Source: an uncultured Lewinella sp. (GTDB lineage Bacteria; Bacteroidota; Bacteroidia; Chitinophagales; Saprospiraceae). From it: DNA of 63,604 nt. Each line of letters starts with the position of its first letter. Position 1 is the stretch's first letter. The position numbers were made by a program, and so were the translations under genes. Positions 45,983-55,269 of this stretch are shown in pieces. Location: positions 1 to 63,604 of the forward strand of contig CAJXPD010000016.1 in the NCBI GenBank assembly GCA_913057785.1. The letters run 5' to 3'. The notes below the pieces were generated by a model. The model did not search any database. It saw only the letters and a program-made list of their open reading frames with translations, and had not been told where the DNA came from.

Positions 45983-46792
45983 ATGAAATCCCCCCTACCC
46001 CTTATCATCTTAGCGTTAACGCTCAGCCTATCATCCTGTATTGAAGGCGACCTCTCTCCGGGTAATGGTGTTGCAGTGGAATCCTTTGCTGGCCGATGGG
46101 ACAATATCAATGCGCAAACAAACAGCCTCTCTCGAGTTACCATTACACAAAAAATTCCTGGACAGGTATCCGTACAACTTTGGCGGGTTTGTGGTCAAGA
46201 TCAATGTAATCTGGGTAATTATACCAGTACCATAAATGATCTTCAAGATGGGAAGATCTCTTTGTTTTTGAATTGGAATGACCAACCCTTAGCCTTGGGC
46301 TTAAGTTTATACGAAGGTGGAAAACTCCTACTCAGTGCTGAAGAAGAAACAGGCCATCAAATCTTTGAGGATCAATTCTTCTCCAGACCAACCAGTAGTT
46401 CCTTTTTCCAGCAAATCAATGTCGATGATGCGCGATCCGTAAGCCTTGCCAAACTGCGGATCAATGGAAGTAATAATGAGCTAAATTTTCTACGGCCTGG
46501 AACCATTTTGATATACCAGACTAACGAGGGGCGATACGGCAAGCTGCAGGTTCGAGGAAATGATGATGTTCTGACCCTTCGCTGGACCACCTGGGAAATA
46601 ACTGGAGAAGTGTACCAGGAGGGTGATTATCTGCCGCTAAAAAGTAATGCCTATTACGACATGGATCGGGGAGAAGAAGATAGTGGGGAATCGAAATCTT
46701 TAAGTGATTTCCTTTGGATTGATAAAGGTAAGCCGCAACGCTGGCTAGAACCCGTAAATACAGCCTTGATTGCAGTGTATCATCTTGGCTAG
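45983..46792 (+). CDS. Lipoprotein, unknown function
   Basis: A 269-residue lipoprotein (lipobox LSSC, Cys19). The region about 30-110 has a lipocalin-like strand pattern starting FAGRWDNINAQTNS and one likely disulfide pair (WRVCGQDQCNLGNY). The C-terminal half (about 140-250) also has alternating strands. I do not recognise a family. It lies 261 bases after the GHL10 gene and 72 before the DUF5009 protein, so it may belong to the glycan cluster. Confidence 0.65.
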   Translation: MKSPLPLIILALTLSLSSCIEGDLSPGNGVAVESFAGRWDNINAQTNSLSRVTITQKIPGQVSVQLWRVCGQDQCNLGNYTSTINDLQDGKISLFLNWNDQPLALGLSLYEGGKLLLSAEEETGHQIFEDQFFSRPTSSSFFQQINVDDARSVSLAKLRINGSNNELNFLRPGTILIYQTNEGRYGKLQVRGNDDVLTLRWTTWEITGEVYQEGDYLPLKSNAYYDMDRGEEDSGESKSLSDFLWIDKGKPQRWLEPVNTALIAVYHLG

Positions 46793-46864
46793 TAAGGCCT
46801 ACTATAGTAAGTGAGATTAGGTTCGCCCCTTTTCTCAACAGAACGAAAACCAACTCAACACGAC

Positions 46865-47959
46865 ATGAATAAGAGTAGTCAACGACTCCTCTCCCTGGAT
46901 GTATTTCGCGGTTTGACGATGTTCTTGCTAATGGGAGAAGCAGCCAGGGTTTATGCCTCACTCAGCACAGCGAGTGAAGGTTCTTGGCTCCACCATCTGA
47001 TGATTCAGTTTCATCATCACCCCTGGGATGGATTGCGCTTCTGGGATCTTATTCAGCCCTTCTTTATGTTTATCGTTGGGGTTGCCATGCCCTTTTCTTA
47101 TAAAAGTAGACTTTCCCGAGGAGACCGTCACGCGACGATCCAAAATCATATCTTCTATCGCTGCTTCCTGCTGTTTTTGTTCGGTACTGGCTTGCATTGT
47201 GTGTACAGCCACAAACTAGTTTGGGAGTTGTGGAATGTTTTGACGCAACTGTCCTTCACCATTTTGCTGGCCTTTTTCTTAATGCGTTCCTCTTGGAAGT
47301 TGCAAATCGGGGCCTCTCTCTTGTTACTCGTTCTGACCGAAATCCTCTATCGCCTATACGACCCCGCGGCGCCTTTTGTCAAGGACGCCAATTTTGGTTC
47401 TTACCTCGATATGATCTTGATGGGAAAGATCAATAATGGCGGTGGATGGGTGACTGTCAATTGCTTACCTACAGCTGCACATACCATTTGGGGAGTGGTC
47501 TGTGGCCAGCTGCTGCTCTCCGATCGTTCTGCTGAACAGAAATTAAGGTACTTTCTGATAGCAGCTGCTACTGGTTTAGTAACCGGCTATCTAATGCACT
47601 TTCTGCAGATCACACCCATCATTAAGCGAATTGCTACCAGCAGCTTTGTGCTGGCTTCTGGTGGTTGGGCCATCTTAGTTTTAGGCCTCTTCTATTGGTG
47701 GGTTGACTTGAAGGGAAACCCTATAGGTGTTCGGTTTTTCAGCATTGTAGGTATGAATTCAATTTTCATCTACCTGTTTGCTGAAACGGTGGGCCACCAA
47801 TGGTTGGGTGGTTTCACTAAAACCTTTAATCATGGCTTCCTCGGTCTACTTGGCCTGCCTGAAATGGCGCTTGACATTACCAATGCCCTCTTGGTCTGGG
47901 GAATCATGTGGTACTTATGTTATTTCCTGTATAAAAAGAGTATCTTTTTCAAAATATAA
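46865..47959 (+). CDS. DUF5009 / heparan-alpha-glucosaminide acetyltransferase-like membrane protein
   Basis: A 364-residue membrane protein with about nine to ten helices. The opening RLLSLDVFRGLTMFLLM and then WDGLRFWDLIQPFFMFIVGVAMPF are the marks of the COG4299/DUF5009 acyltransferase-3-related family. The likely role is transmembrane acetylation of a sugar amine or hydroxyl. I chose ATG 46865 because LSLDVFRG follows at the normal distance; a GTG at 46811 adds 18 unconserved residues. The next gene starts 3 bases after the stop. Confidence 0.85.
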   Translation: MNKSSQRLLSLDVFRGLTMFLLMGEAARVYASLSTASEGSWLHHLMIQFHHHPWDGLRFWDLIQPFFMFIVGVAMPFSYKSRLSRGDRHATIQNHIFYRCFLLFLFGTGLHCVYSHKLVWELWNVLTQLSFTILLAFFLMRSSWKLQIGASLLLLVLTEILYRLYDPAAPFVKDANFGSYLDMILMGKINNGGGWVTVNCLPTAAHTIWGVVCGQLLLSDRSAEQKLRYFLIAAATGLVTGYLMHFLQITPIIKRIATSSFVLASGGWAILVLGLFYWWVDLKGNPIGVRFFSIVGMNSIFIYLFAETVGHQWLGGFTKTFNHGFLGLLGLPEMALDITNALLVWGIMWYLCYFLYKKSIFFKI

Positions 47960-47962
47960 ATC

Positions 47963-50900
47963 ATGAACGTACACCCAGACGCCCCAAAGTTTCGACTTGG
48001 GCAGCTTCTTTGGCTAGTACTTTGCCTGGCAAGTACAAGTCTTTACGCCCAACCCTCCTCTGCCACTATCGTAGAAGCAAAAACGAGTCTGTTGACCTAC
48101 CCTTTCTCAGATCCTGATCCTTTCCCCATACTAACGCAGAATCCAAAAATCTATCCCTATCACCGCTTTGATGGCTATAGCTTAGAAGGGCAAAATCAAG
48201 ATTGGACTACTATAACCCTCAGCAACGATTATGTAGAGGTTTACGTGCTACCTGAAGTCGGCGGAAAAGTATGGGGAGCCATTGAAAAAGATAGTGGCCA
48301 AGAATTCATCTATAGAAATGAGGTCATGAAATTCCGCAATATTGCGATGCGCGGTCCCTGGACATCTGGTGGTATAGAGTTCAACTTTGGCTTAATCGGG
48401 CATCATCCGGGTACAGCCACACCTGTGGATTATATTTTAATAGATGAGCCGGATGGTAGCGTTAGTTGCGTGGTAGGGAATATCGACCTTCCCTCTAGAA
48501 CGCAATGGCGCGTTAAGATCAGGCTTCCAAAAGATGAAGCCTACTTTGAAACTCAAGCTACCTGGTACAATCCGACACCCCTCCAGCAGTCCTATTACAA
48601 TTGGATGACGGCTGCCGCTGCCGCCAGCCAAGACCTTGAGTTTTTCACCCCTGGCAATCAATACCTGGAACATGGGGGCATGGCGAAATCCTGGCCCTAC
48701 GACGATCAAGGGCGTTTTTTGCCCGCCTATCAAGAAAACAACTTCGGTCCTAGTAAATCCTATCACGTAGTAGGTAAAGATCATGACTTCTTTGGTGGCT
48801 ATTTCCATGATCAGAACTTTGGCTTTGGCCACTGGGCGGAATACGAGGAAATGCCAGGACAAAAGCTGTGGCTGTGGGCTCTATCACGTTCTGGGGGCAT
48901 CTGGGAAGATCTGCTAACCGATACCGATGGTCAATATATTGAATTCCAAGCAGGACGTCTGTTTGTTCAATACTCCCCAGGAGCAGACCTTAACCCGATC
49001 ACGCAGGCCAATTTCCCTCCCCACACGACCGACCAATGGACAGAGAAATGGTTTCCTGTGAAAGAAATCGGTGGTTTAAGTGATGTATCTGAAAAGGCGG
49101 TTCTCCATGTACAAGACACAAAGGAAGGTATGACAGTAGGCATCAATGCACTCTCAGCAGTAGCGGGAACGCTGGTCATCCAAACCCAAAATGGCCAAAG
49201 TTTCGAAGCTACCGTCAAGCTAAAACCGATGGGGGTTTTCAATAAAACCTTTCCTATTTCCTTAGCAGAAGTACAGTCGGTGAAAGTGGAAGCCATGGAT
49301 CTGCAGCTTAGCTTGGCGAAGGATGCAGGGGTGTTGAAACGGCCTTTTAGTTCCCCCCCTCAAAATGCCTTGCCTGCCACCTCTGCAGAGAAGCACTTCC
49401 GATCTGGACAAGAAGCCATGAAGTATCGATCCTTTGATCAAGCCGAAAAAGATTTTAAGGCTTGCCTGGAACTGGAGCCTCAACATTTGGGCGCCTTGAC
49501 CCATTTAGCAGAACTGTATTATCGCCATGGACAGTACCCCGAAGCACTCAAACGGGCTCATCATGCCCTACGGTGGGATACCTACCACCCTGCCGCAAAT
49601 TTTGTGGCAGGTTTAATCTACAGCGTCCAAGGAGACAGGCTCAATGCCAAAGAGAGCTTTGGATGGGCCGCACGCTCCATGAGTCACCGCTCCGCGGCCT
49701 ATGCTGAGATGGCGGCGGTATTCCTGCAAGAAGAAGATTGGAAGAAAGCCCAAACCTATGCACAGAAGTCCTTAGACTTTAATCGATACAATATCGCGGC
49801 CTGGGAAAGCATGGCCATCGCCGCCCGACGACTGGAGGATCTGGCTACGGCAGAAAAAGCCACGGACGCGATTCTCAGCATTGATCCCCTCAATCACTTC
49901 GGATACTTCGAACAGTATCTACTGCAAAAATCCGCGAATAACAAGAAAGCCTACCTACAACGAAACCGAAGTGAATTTCCAGAGCAGACATTCCTAGAAT
50001 TGGCCTTAAGCTATTATCGGAAGGGGCAGGTTTCCACTGCCGGCGAAGTGCTACAGCTCGCCCCTCAAAAGCATCTAATTCGACTATGGACGGCCTTCTT
50101 AGCAAAAGACACCAAGGCGCTGGCCGATATTGCAGCTACTTCTCCCTCTTTTACCTTTCCTTACCGCCGGGAGAGTCTGGAGGTATTAGAATGGGCTGTG
50201 CAACATTCTGAGCATTGGGTCTTCAAGTATTATTTAGCCTTGAATTATTGGGGGAAGTATCGAACCACTGAAGCCCTGAGTTTGATGAAAGCTTGCGAGC
50301 AGCAGCCTGATTATGCCCCTTTTTATCTCAGCCGAGCTCACCTAAGCTCCTTAGTTAAAGGGGAAAATGCCGAAATAGATATGCATCGTGCCCAAGCCGT
50401 AGGATCGAAGGATTGGAGAGTACAAAGAAGATTTGCGCAATACCTGATCGAAAGTAAGCAAATTGAAGGAGCCTTAAAGTACTTGAAAGAAGCCTGGACT
50501 CAAGATAAGCGTAATTATGCCCTAGGTATGGATCTTGTGAGAGAATTGGTGCACTCGGATCAGTACACGGCTGCCCTTTCCATATTAAAGGACCTTGAGG
50601 TTCTCCCTTTTGAAGGAGCCTCCGAGGGAAGACTTTTACACCAGCAGGCAAATACGGGTGCTGCCTTGATATCCATGAAGAAAAAGGACTGGAACGGAGC
50701 AATTGAACATTTGGAAGAGGCTAAGGAATGGCCGGAACGGCTTGGGGTTGGCAAACCTTATGACCCGGAAGAACGCCTCAGTAACTTTCTTTTGGCATAT
50801 TGTCACCGCCAACTTGGGCAGCAACAAGAAAGCAAATTCTTTTATGAAAAAGTTTGGAAGAGCACACAAGCAGAAGGGCATCGGGTTTCCGTAAATCATG

Positions 50901-51133
50901 TTTTAGGACTTCTTGCTCATGCAGCACTAGACTTGGAGGAAGCACAACATCCTTTACCTTCATTCTTGACGGACGAAGATAAACAAGAGCATCCTGATGT
51001 ACAGTGGATCCAAGCCTGGTTATCTAAGGATAAAGCTCGACTAAAGATTCTCGAACATCGTCATCCGGATCGATGGGGTTCTGTCCAAGTGAAACTTTTG
51101 GAATTGGCTTTGGAACTAACAAATCAAAGGTAA
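47963..51133 (+). CDS. Secreted DUF5107 plus TPR-repeat protein
   Basis: A 1056-residue protein with a signal peptide (cleaved near YAQ, residue 30). Residues about 50-370 are DUF5107, a galactose-mutarotase-like beta-sandwich opening YPYHRFDGYSLEGQN and VYVLPEVGGKVWGAIEKDSG. From about 475 to 1050 there are TPR repeats. The family occurs in glycan-use loci; a carbohydrate-binding or processing job is suspected but unproven. It is 3 bases behind the DUF5009 gene. The putative sulfatase gene follows after 119 bases. Confidence 0.88.
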   Translation: MNVHPDAPKFRLGQLLWLVLCLASTSLYAQPSSATIVEAKTSLLTYPFSDPDPFPILTQNPKIYPYHRFDGYSLEGQNQDWTTITLSNDYVEVYVLPEVGGKVWGAIEKDSGQEFIYRNEVMKFRNIAMRGPWTSGGIEFNFGLIGHHPGTATPVDYILIDEPDGSVSCVVGNIDLPSRTQWRVKIRLPKDEAYFETQATWYNPTPLQQSYYNWMTAAAAASQDLEFFTPGNQYLEHGGMAKSWPYDDQGRFLPAYQENNFGPSKSYHVVGKDHDFFGGYFHDQNFGFGHWAEYEEMPGQKLWLWALSRSGGIWEDLLTDTDGQYIEFQAGRLFVQYSPGADLNPITQANFPPHTTDQWTEKWFPVKEIGGLSDVSEKAVLHVQDTKEGMTVGINALSAVAGTLVIQTQNGQSFEATVKLKPMGVFNKTFPISLAEVQSVKVEAMDLQLSLAKDAGVLKRPFSSPPQNALPATSAEKHFRSGQEAMKYRSFDQAEKDFKACLELEPQHLGALTHLAELYYRHGQYPEALKRAHHALRWDTYHPAANFVAGLIYSVQGDRLNAKESFGWAARSMSHRSAAYAEMAAVFLQEEDWKKAQTYAQKSLDFNRYNIAAWESMAIAARRLEDLATAEKATDAILSIDPLNHFGYFEQYLLQKSANNKKAYLQRNRSEFPEQTFLELALSYYRKGQVSTAGEVLQLAPQKHLIRLWTAFLAKDTKALADIAATSPSFTFPYRRESLEVLEWAVQHSEHWVFKYYLALNYWGKYRTTEALSLMKACEQQPDYAPFYLSRAHLSSLVKGENAEIDMHRAQAVGSKDWRVQRRFAQYLIESKQIEGALKYLKEAWTQDKRNYALGMDLVRELVHSDQYTAALSILKDLEVLPFEGASEGRLLHQQANTGAALISMKKKDWNGAIEHLEEAKEWPERLGVGKPYDPEERLSNFLLAYCHRQLGQQQESKFFYEKVWKSTQAEGHRVSVNHVLGLLAHAALDLEEAQHPLPSFLTDEDKQEHPDVQWIQAWLSKDKARLKILEHRHPDRWGSVQVKLLELALELTNQR

Positions 51134-51252
51134 GGCTGGCGATATCAAGAATTCGTCAAGGCAATCCCTGCGATTCTACTATATTTAGTCTTTATCCAAG
51201 GACAATAGGCCTACAACACAAGCATTGTTCTGTTCAATCATACCTAAATGAT

Positions 51253-52638
51253 ATGCAAAATCGGTACTACTACATCTTTGGTTTCTTTTTCTCATTAAGC
51301 TTTGTTTACTCCTGCACTAATACTGAACCACCACTTCCTCCCAACATTATCTATGTGATGGTAGACGATCTAGGTAGTGCAGATTTAGGATGCTATGGGA
51401 GTACCGACATTCAAACGCCAAACATTGACCAGTTTGCCAAGGAAGGCCTAGTTTTCCGACAAGCCTACTCCGGTAATACAGTCTGTGCACCAGCCAGAAG
51501 CACTCTCATGACGGGATTACATAGTGGACATACCCAAGTACGTGGAAACACTGGGGGCATAGCCCTACCAGATAGTGCCTTCACCGTTGCAGAATTATTG
51601 CAACAAGCCGGCTACGCTACAGGCGGATTTGGAAAATGGGGGCTGGGTGACCAGGGCACAGAAGGTGTTCCTGAAAAACAGGGTTTCGATGAATTCTTCG
51701 GGTATTACCATCAGATTCATGCCCATAACTACTATCCAACGTATTTGTGGAGAAACGGTGTAAAAGTGGACCTGCCAGCTGAAGAGGGCCAAGCGAACTC
51801 TTACACCCAATACCGGATTTTTGATGAAATGAAGGCCTTTATTCAAACCCATAAGGACAAAGCCTTCTTTTGCTATGCCCCTTGGCCAGTGCCTCATGGT
51901 AAGTATGTGATCCCAAGCAGCGATCCTGCCCTGGGCTTATACCAAGAAAAGAACTGGACGGAAAAGCGGAAAAACTACGCCGCCATGACCAGCCTTTTTG
52001 ATCGACAGTTGGGTGAGTTGATGGCTTTATTAAAAGAACTAGAAATTGACGAAAGGACTTTGGTCATCTTTTGTTCGGATAATGGTGGAGGAAAAGAGTT
52101 TGCGGATGAAAAAACCAATGGTGAATTGCGCGGATTTAAAAGGGACTTATACGAAGGGGGCCTCCGGATTCCATTTATCGCGCGCTGGCCAGGTAAAATC
52201 AGCCCAGGTCGCACCACCAATGAGCAGATCTACTTCCCGGATATCCTTCCAACTTTAGCAGAAGTAGCTGGACAGCGGAATAGTATTCCCCGAAATATAG
52301 ACGGAATATCTCTATATAAGCTGCTAACAGATGCGAACCACGCTCTTCCGAATCGAATGCTTTATTGGGAATATCCACATTATGATTGGGGAGCAAAAAA
52401 CTATCCCGACAGCCAATTTAAACAGGCATTGCGTTACAAGAATTGGAAAATGATACGGAATGGGAAGGATAAAGAATGGGAATTCTATGACCTTAGAGAG
52501 GATCCTTTTGAGACGGATAATGTCGAGGCCTACCACCCGGGGAAAATGGAAAAATTCCAAGAGTGGATTGCCGGGCATAGAAACGAAGCCCCCCCGCAGA
52601 TCGAACCAGATCAGCAGGAGGGCCGTTCATTCAGATAA
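51253..52638 (+). CDS. Sulfatase (formylglycine-dependent, Cys type) lipoprotein
   Basis: A 461-residue S1-type sulfatase. The nucleophile motif CxPxR is C78-A-P-A-R82 in NTVCAPARSTLMTG, so an anaerobic- or FGE-type maturase elsewhere must convert Cys78 to formylglycine. Metal ligands start at D38/D39 (VMVDDLG), with DNGGG further on (about 277) and KTDxNHA-like loops. Lipobox FVYSC (Cys21). I used ATG 51253, which starts the signal peptide; a longer frame from 51073 overlaps the previous gene. It would remove sulfate from glycans outside the cytoplasm and ends 8 bases before the convergent kinase. Confidence 0.88.
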   Translation: MQNRYYYIFGFFFSLSFVYSCTNTEPPLPPNIIYVMVDDLGSADLGCYGSTDIQTPNIDQFAKEGLVFRQAYSGNTVCAPARSTLMTGLHSGHTQVRGNTGGIALPDSAFTVAELLQQAGYATGGFGKWGLGDQGTEGVPEKQGFDEFFGYYHQIHAHNYYPTYLWRNGVKVDLPAEEGQANSYTQYRIFDEMKAFIQTHKDKAFFCYAPWPVPHGKYVIPSSDPALGLYQEKNWTEKRKNYAAMTSLFDRQLGELMALLKELEIDERTLVIFCSDNGGGKEFADEKTNGELRGFKRDLYEGGLRIPFIARWPGKISPGRTTNEQIYFPDILPTLAEVAGQRNSIPRNIDGISLYKLLTDANHALPNRMLYWEYPHYDWGAKNYPDSQFKQALRYKNWKMIRNGKDKEWEFYDLREDPFETDNVEAYHPGKMEKFQEWIAGHRNEAPPQIEPDQQEGRSFR

Positions 52639-52646
52639 GGTCGAAA

Positions 52647-54632
52647 TTAGTTTCTTGGCAAGGAGAAACAGAAGGTACTTCCATGACCGATCTTTGATTC
52701 TACCCAGATTTCACCACCATGTCTTTCCACGATCTTTTTGCAGGTGGCTAATCCGATACCGGTACCTTCGTATTCATCCATCTTGTGTAAGCGACTAAAC
52801 ATCCGGAAAATTTTTTCCCTGTATTGCTCTTCAATCCCAATTCCGTTGTCCCGGATCTTGAATGTATAGTTTTCCCCTTCAGGAACACAATCAATGGAGA
52901 TCTGTGGACTTTTCCCATTTCTGAACTTAATGCCATTGGCAATAATGTTTTGAAATAACTGGGTTAAATGAGCTGAGTTGCCTTTTACGCGAGGCAGAGC
53001 ATTTTCATTGATTCTGATGGCTGCATTCTCATTGCGTATCTGGAAATACAAATTGGATAAAGCATTGTGGACTACGTCCTTTGTCTCTGTCCAATCTGAT
53101 TCTTGAGGTTTATTCTCGATCTGACTGTAGGTCAGCAAATCATTAAGCAATTGATCCATACGCTTCACTCCTCCTGTTATGAATTCCATATACTCTTGCC
53201 CATTATTGTCGATCACATTGAAGTATCTACGACGGAGTAGGCCGGTGAAAGATCCGATGGTGCGAAGAGGGGCTTTTAGGTCATGCGAAACAATGAAAGC
53301 AAACTTCTGTAGGTCCTCATTTTTTCTGGAAAGATCTGTATACTGTTGATGGATTTCCTCATTTTTCTCTTGAAGCTGGATTTGGAACCGATGTTTGATC
53401 ACCGATCTATAGGATACCCCCATTAAGCAAACCGTCAAAAAGCTCATGGCCCAATAAAAAGTACTTTTGGACTTCTTAAAACGGTTTTCCTGTTTCAACA
53501 AGGTAATTTCGTTTTCCTTCTTGGTCAACTCGTACTTAATTCGTGCGTTGGAGGCGTTCTTGATCATCTCTTCATTCAATAAGCTTTCTTTCAAGTTGAT
53601 GTATTCGGAGTTCATACTAAAGGCTCTTCGAAAATCATTCTGTTCAGAAGCTACTTTCGCCAATCGCTTATACAAGGCAACCCGTCTTCTATCAGAATCT
53701 ATTTCCTCCGCTAGGGCCAAACCTTCTTGGTAAGCTACATCTGCTAGGGCAAGCCGCTTTTGTTTCATGTACACATCCCCCAGATACATGTGGCTTCCAA
53801 TCAATCCCCACTTATCACGTAGTTCCACTTTAATGTGATAGCTTTCCATCAATGCCTCCTGGGCCTTATCCAGTTCCTCCTTCTTTAAGTAATGTGCTCC
53901 CAGGTTATGCAAGGCATAGGCTTCTTTGGAGCGACTACCTAACGTTCGAGAAAGCGCCAAAGCTTTAGACAGATATTGATGTGCTCTCAGCGTATCCCCG
54001 AGGCCAGCATAGGTAGGCCCAAGTGCACTGTAGCAGGATAAGACGGCTTTTTTCTTACCTCTTTCTTCCGCTAGTTCGAGAGAGCCTTGGTAATATTTTA
54101 GGGCCTGCTGATAATTCTTTTGATAAAAGACGATCGTGCCTAGTTGGTACAAGGCGCGGCCGATACCCGCAGAATCCTGAATACTTTCTAAGATCTGTAA
54201 GGCTTCTAATTGAAGTTGGTATGACTCCTCTTCATTACCGATGCGCTGATGCACAGCTGCAATGTTGTTGAGGCCTTTGGCTTTGTCTTCTGAGGAAGAT
54301 TGAATCTGCGGAAGTTCGAGATAGGTGTGATAGTAGTCCAGCGCCTCGTAATAGCGCTGAAGCTTGAAGTTGGATTTCCCAAGTTGTAATAAGACCTCGG
54401 GATAGATTTTGCAGTTCTCTTGGGGTGGCAGTAAATCTAATACTGCTTCGTAATTCTCGATTGCGGATTCGAAATCTTCTTCTTTGAACAACTCTTCTCC
54501 TTCGTCCAGCAAGATTTTTATCTCGGGATTAGCTTCTTCCATTTGATTCCCTAGCTGTAGGTAATCACAGGAAGACAACAGGAGCATTAGGTAAAGAAAA
54601 AGGAGACCATTAACTTTCCATAGAGTATTCAT
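52647..54632 (-). CDS. Sensor histidine kinase with periplasmic TPR domain
   Basis: A 661-residue kinase. The N-terminal segment is hydrophobic and ends in LSSC (Cys22), a lipobox-like site. TPR repeats fill about 38-350, then one membrane helix (about 390-410, WAMSFLTVCLMGV), a coiled linker, HisKA with His450 (SHDLKAP), and HATPase with N box NGIKFRNG, DNGIGIEE and GTGIGL. It is a sensor reading a periplasmic signal through TPRs; the partner response regulator is not in the window. The kinase type lacks an attached receiver domain. A lipid anchor plus a transmembrane helix would be unusual. Convergent with the sulfatase gene. Confidence 0.92.
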   Translation of the reverse strand: MNTLWKVNGLLFLYLMLLLSSCDYLQLGNQMEEANPEIKILLDEGEELFKEEDFESAIENYEAVLDLLPPQENCKIYPEVLLQLGKSNFKLQRYYEALDYYHTYLELPQIQSSSEDKAKGLNNIAAVHQRIGNEEESYQLQLEALQILESIQDSAGIGRALYQLGTIVFYQKNYQQALKYYQGSLELAEERGKKKAVLSCYSALGPTYAGLGDTLRAHQYLSKALALSRTLGSRSKEAYALHNLGAHYLKKEELDKAQEALMESYHIKVELRDKWGLIGSHMYLGDVYMKQKRLALADVAYQEGLALAEEIDSDRRRVALYKRLAKVASEQNDFRRAFSMNSEYINLKESLLNEEMIKNASNARIKYELTKKENEITLLKQENRFKKSKSTFYWAMSFLTVCLMGVSYRSVIKHRFQIQLQEKNEEIHQQYTDLSRKNEDLQKFAFIVSHDLKAPLRTIGSFTGLLRRRYFNVIDNNGQEYMEFITGGVKRMDQLLNDLLTYSQIENKPQESDWTETKDVVHNALSNLYFQIRNENAAIRINENALPRVKGNSAHLTQLFQNIIANGIKFRNGKSPQISIDCVPEGENYTFKIRDNGIGIEEQYREKIFRMFSRLHKMDEYEGTGIGLATCKKIVERHGGEIWVESKIGHGSTFCFSLPRN

Positions 54633-54724
54633 TTTTTGGCATTTTCCTAACGTAGGTGTTAGAGGGTGAATTTAATTGGGCTAAAGATAGTCTCAATCTG
54701 TCGCGGAATGTCAGGAGCATTGAT

Positions 54725-54753
54725 AACCCCAACGCTGGGGTTTTGCTTTTTTC
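54725..54753 (+). terminator. Terminator-like hairpin without an upstream gene
   Basis: AACCCCA (54725-54731) pairs with TGGGGTT (54736-54742) around ACGC, followed by TTGCTTTTTTC. It faces rightward, yet no rightward gene lies upstream; the flanking genes run left. It may end an unseen small RNA or act on the leader of the kinase transcript. The remainder of the 54633-54914 gap shows nothing notable. Confidence 0.4.
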
Positions 54754-54914
54754 AAGTAAGGCCTGCTAGTGGAGAGGAAAATCTGAAATCTCAGAAGTGT
54801 GGTAGATAAAGGTTATGGTGTGTTTTTTGAGATTTATCGAATTTCCGTGTTCTCCACTAAGCACATTGCCATACAGCCTATCAACTATGGCTTTCTAAGT
54901 TTTAGGTATTGGGA

Positions 54915-55085
54915 CTACTCCTCGTAATCGGGTGGACAACCAGGATCGCCATTGTCCTCATCATTATTAGAACCACCTGAACCACGTCTTCTTCGGCGTC
55001 CTCCTTTGATAGCTATTAATTGCTCATCAGGTATTTGAATTTCTAAGGATTTGCCAAAATCAAGCAGTGTCTTTTTCATGATCAT
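54915..55085 (-). CDS. Double-glycine-leader peptide 1 (RiPP-like precursor)
   Basis: A 56-residue peptide. Residues 1-29 form a leader, KKTLLDFGKSLEI then PDEQLIAIKGG, ending in Gly-Gly. The core then has five Arg (RRRRR), a GSGGSNNDEDNG spacer, and the tail DPGCPPDYEE. The start could be ATG 55085 (MIM) or 55079; matching peptide 2, 55085 fits. A longer frame to 55166 has no related part. It is paralogous to the peptide at 55270-55449: shared leader phrase GKxLEI, DEQ, AIKGG, an Arg block, an acidic stretch and the Cys tail. GG leaders are normally cut by C39 peptidase transporters; none is in the window. Function unknown. Confidence 0.75.
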   Translation of the reverse strand: MIMKKTLLDFGKSLEIQIPDEQLIAIKGGRRRRRGSGGSNNDEDNGDPGCPPDYEE

Positions 55086-55269
55086 TAATGTTTTGTTTAA
55101 GAGAAAGCTACACGTCTGCGGACCGTGAGTTTTTTCTCTTTTAGATTCAAAAAATAGGGTGGACATCGGCCTCAGGCTCTAGTCAAATTAGAATAGAAAC
55201 TAACGCCAACATGCTGTTACAAAAGCTTAGTTGAGAAATGGAGGTGTATGAGATTGTGGTAGTGGTCTA

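Noticed and set aside
51073..51252. N-terminal extension of the sulfatase from 51073
   Set aside because: It overlaps the upstream gene by 61 bases, and the signal peptide starts at ATG 51253.
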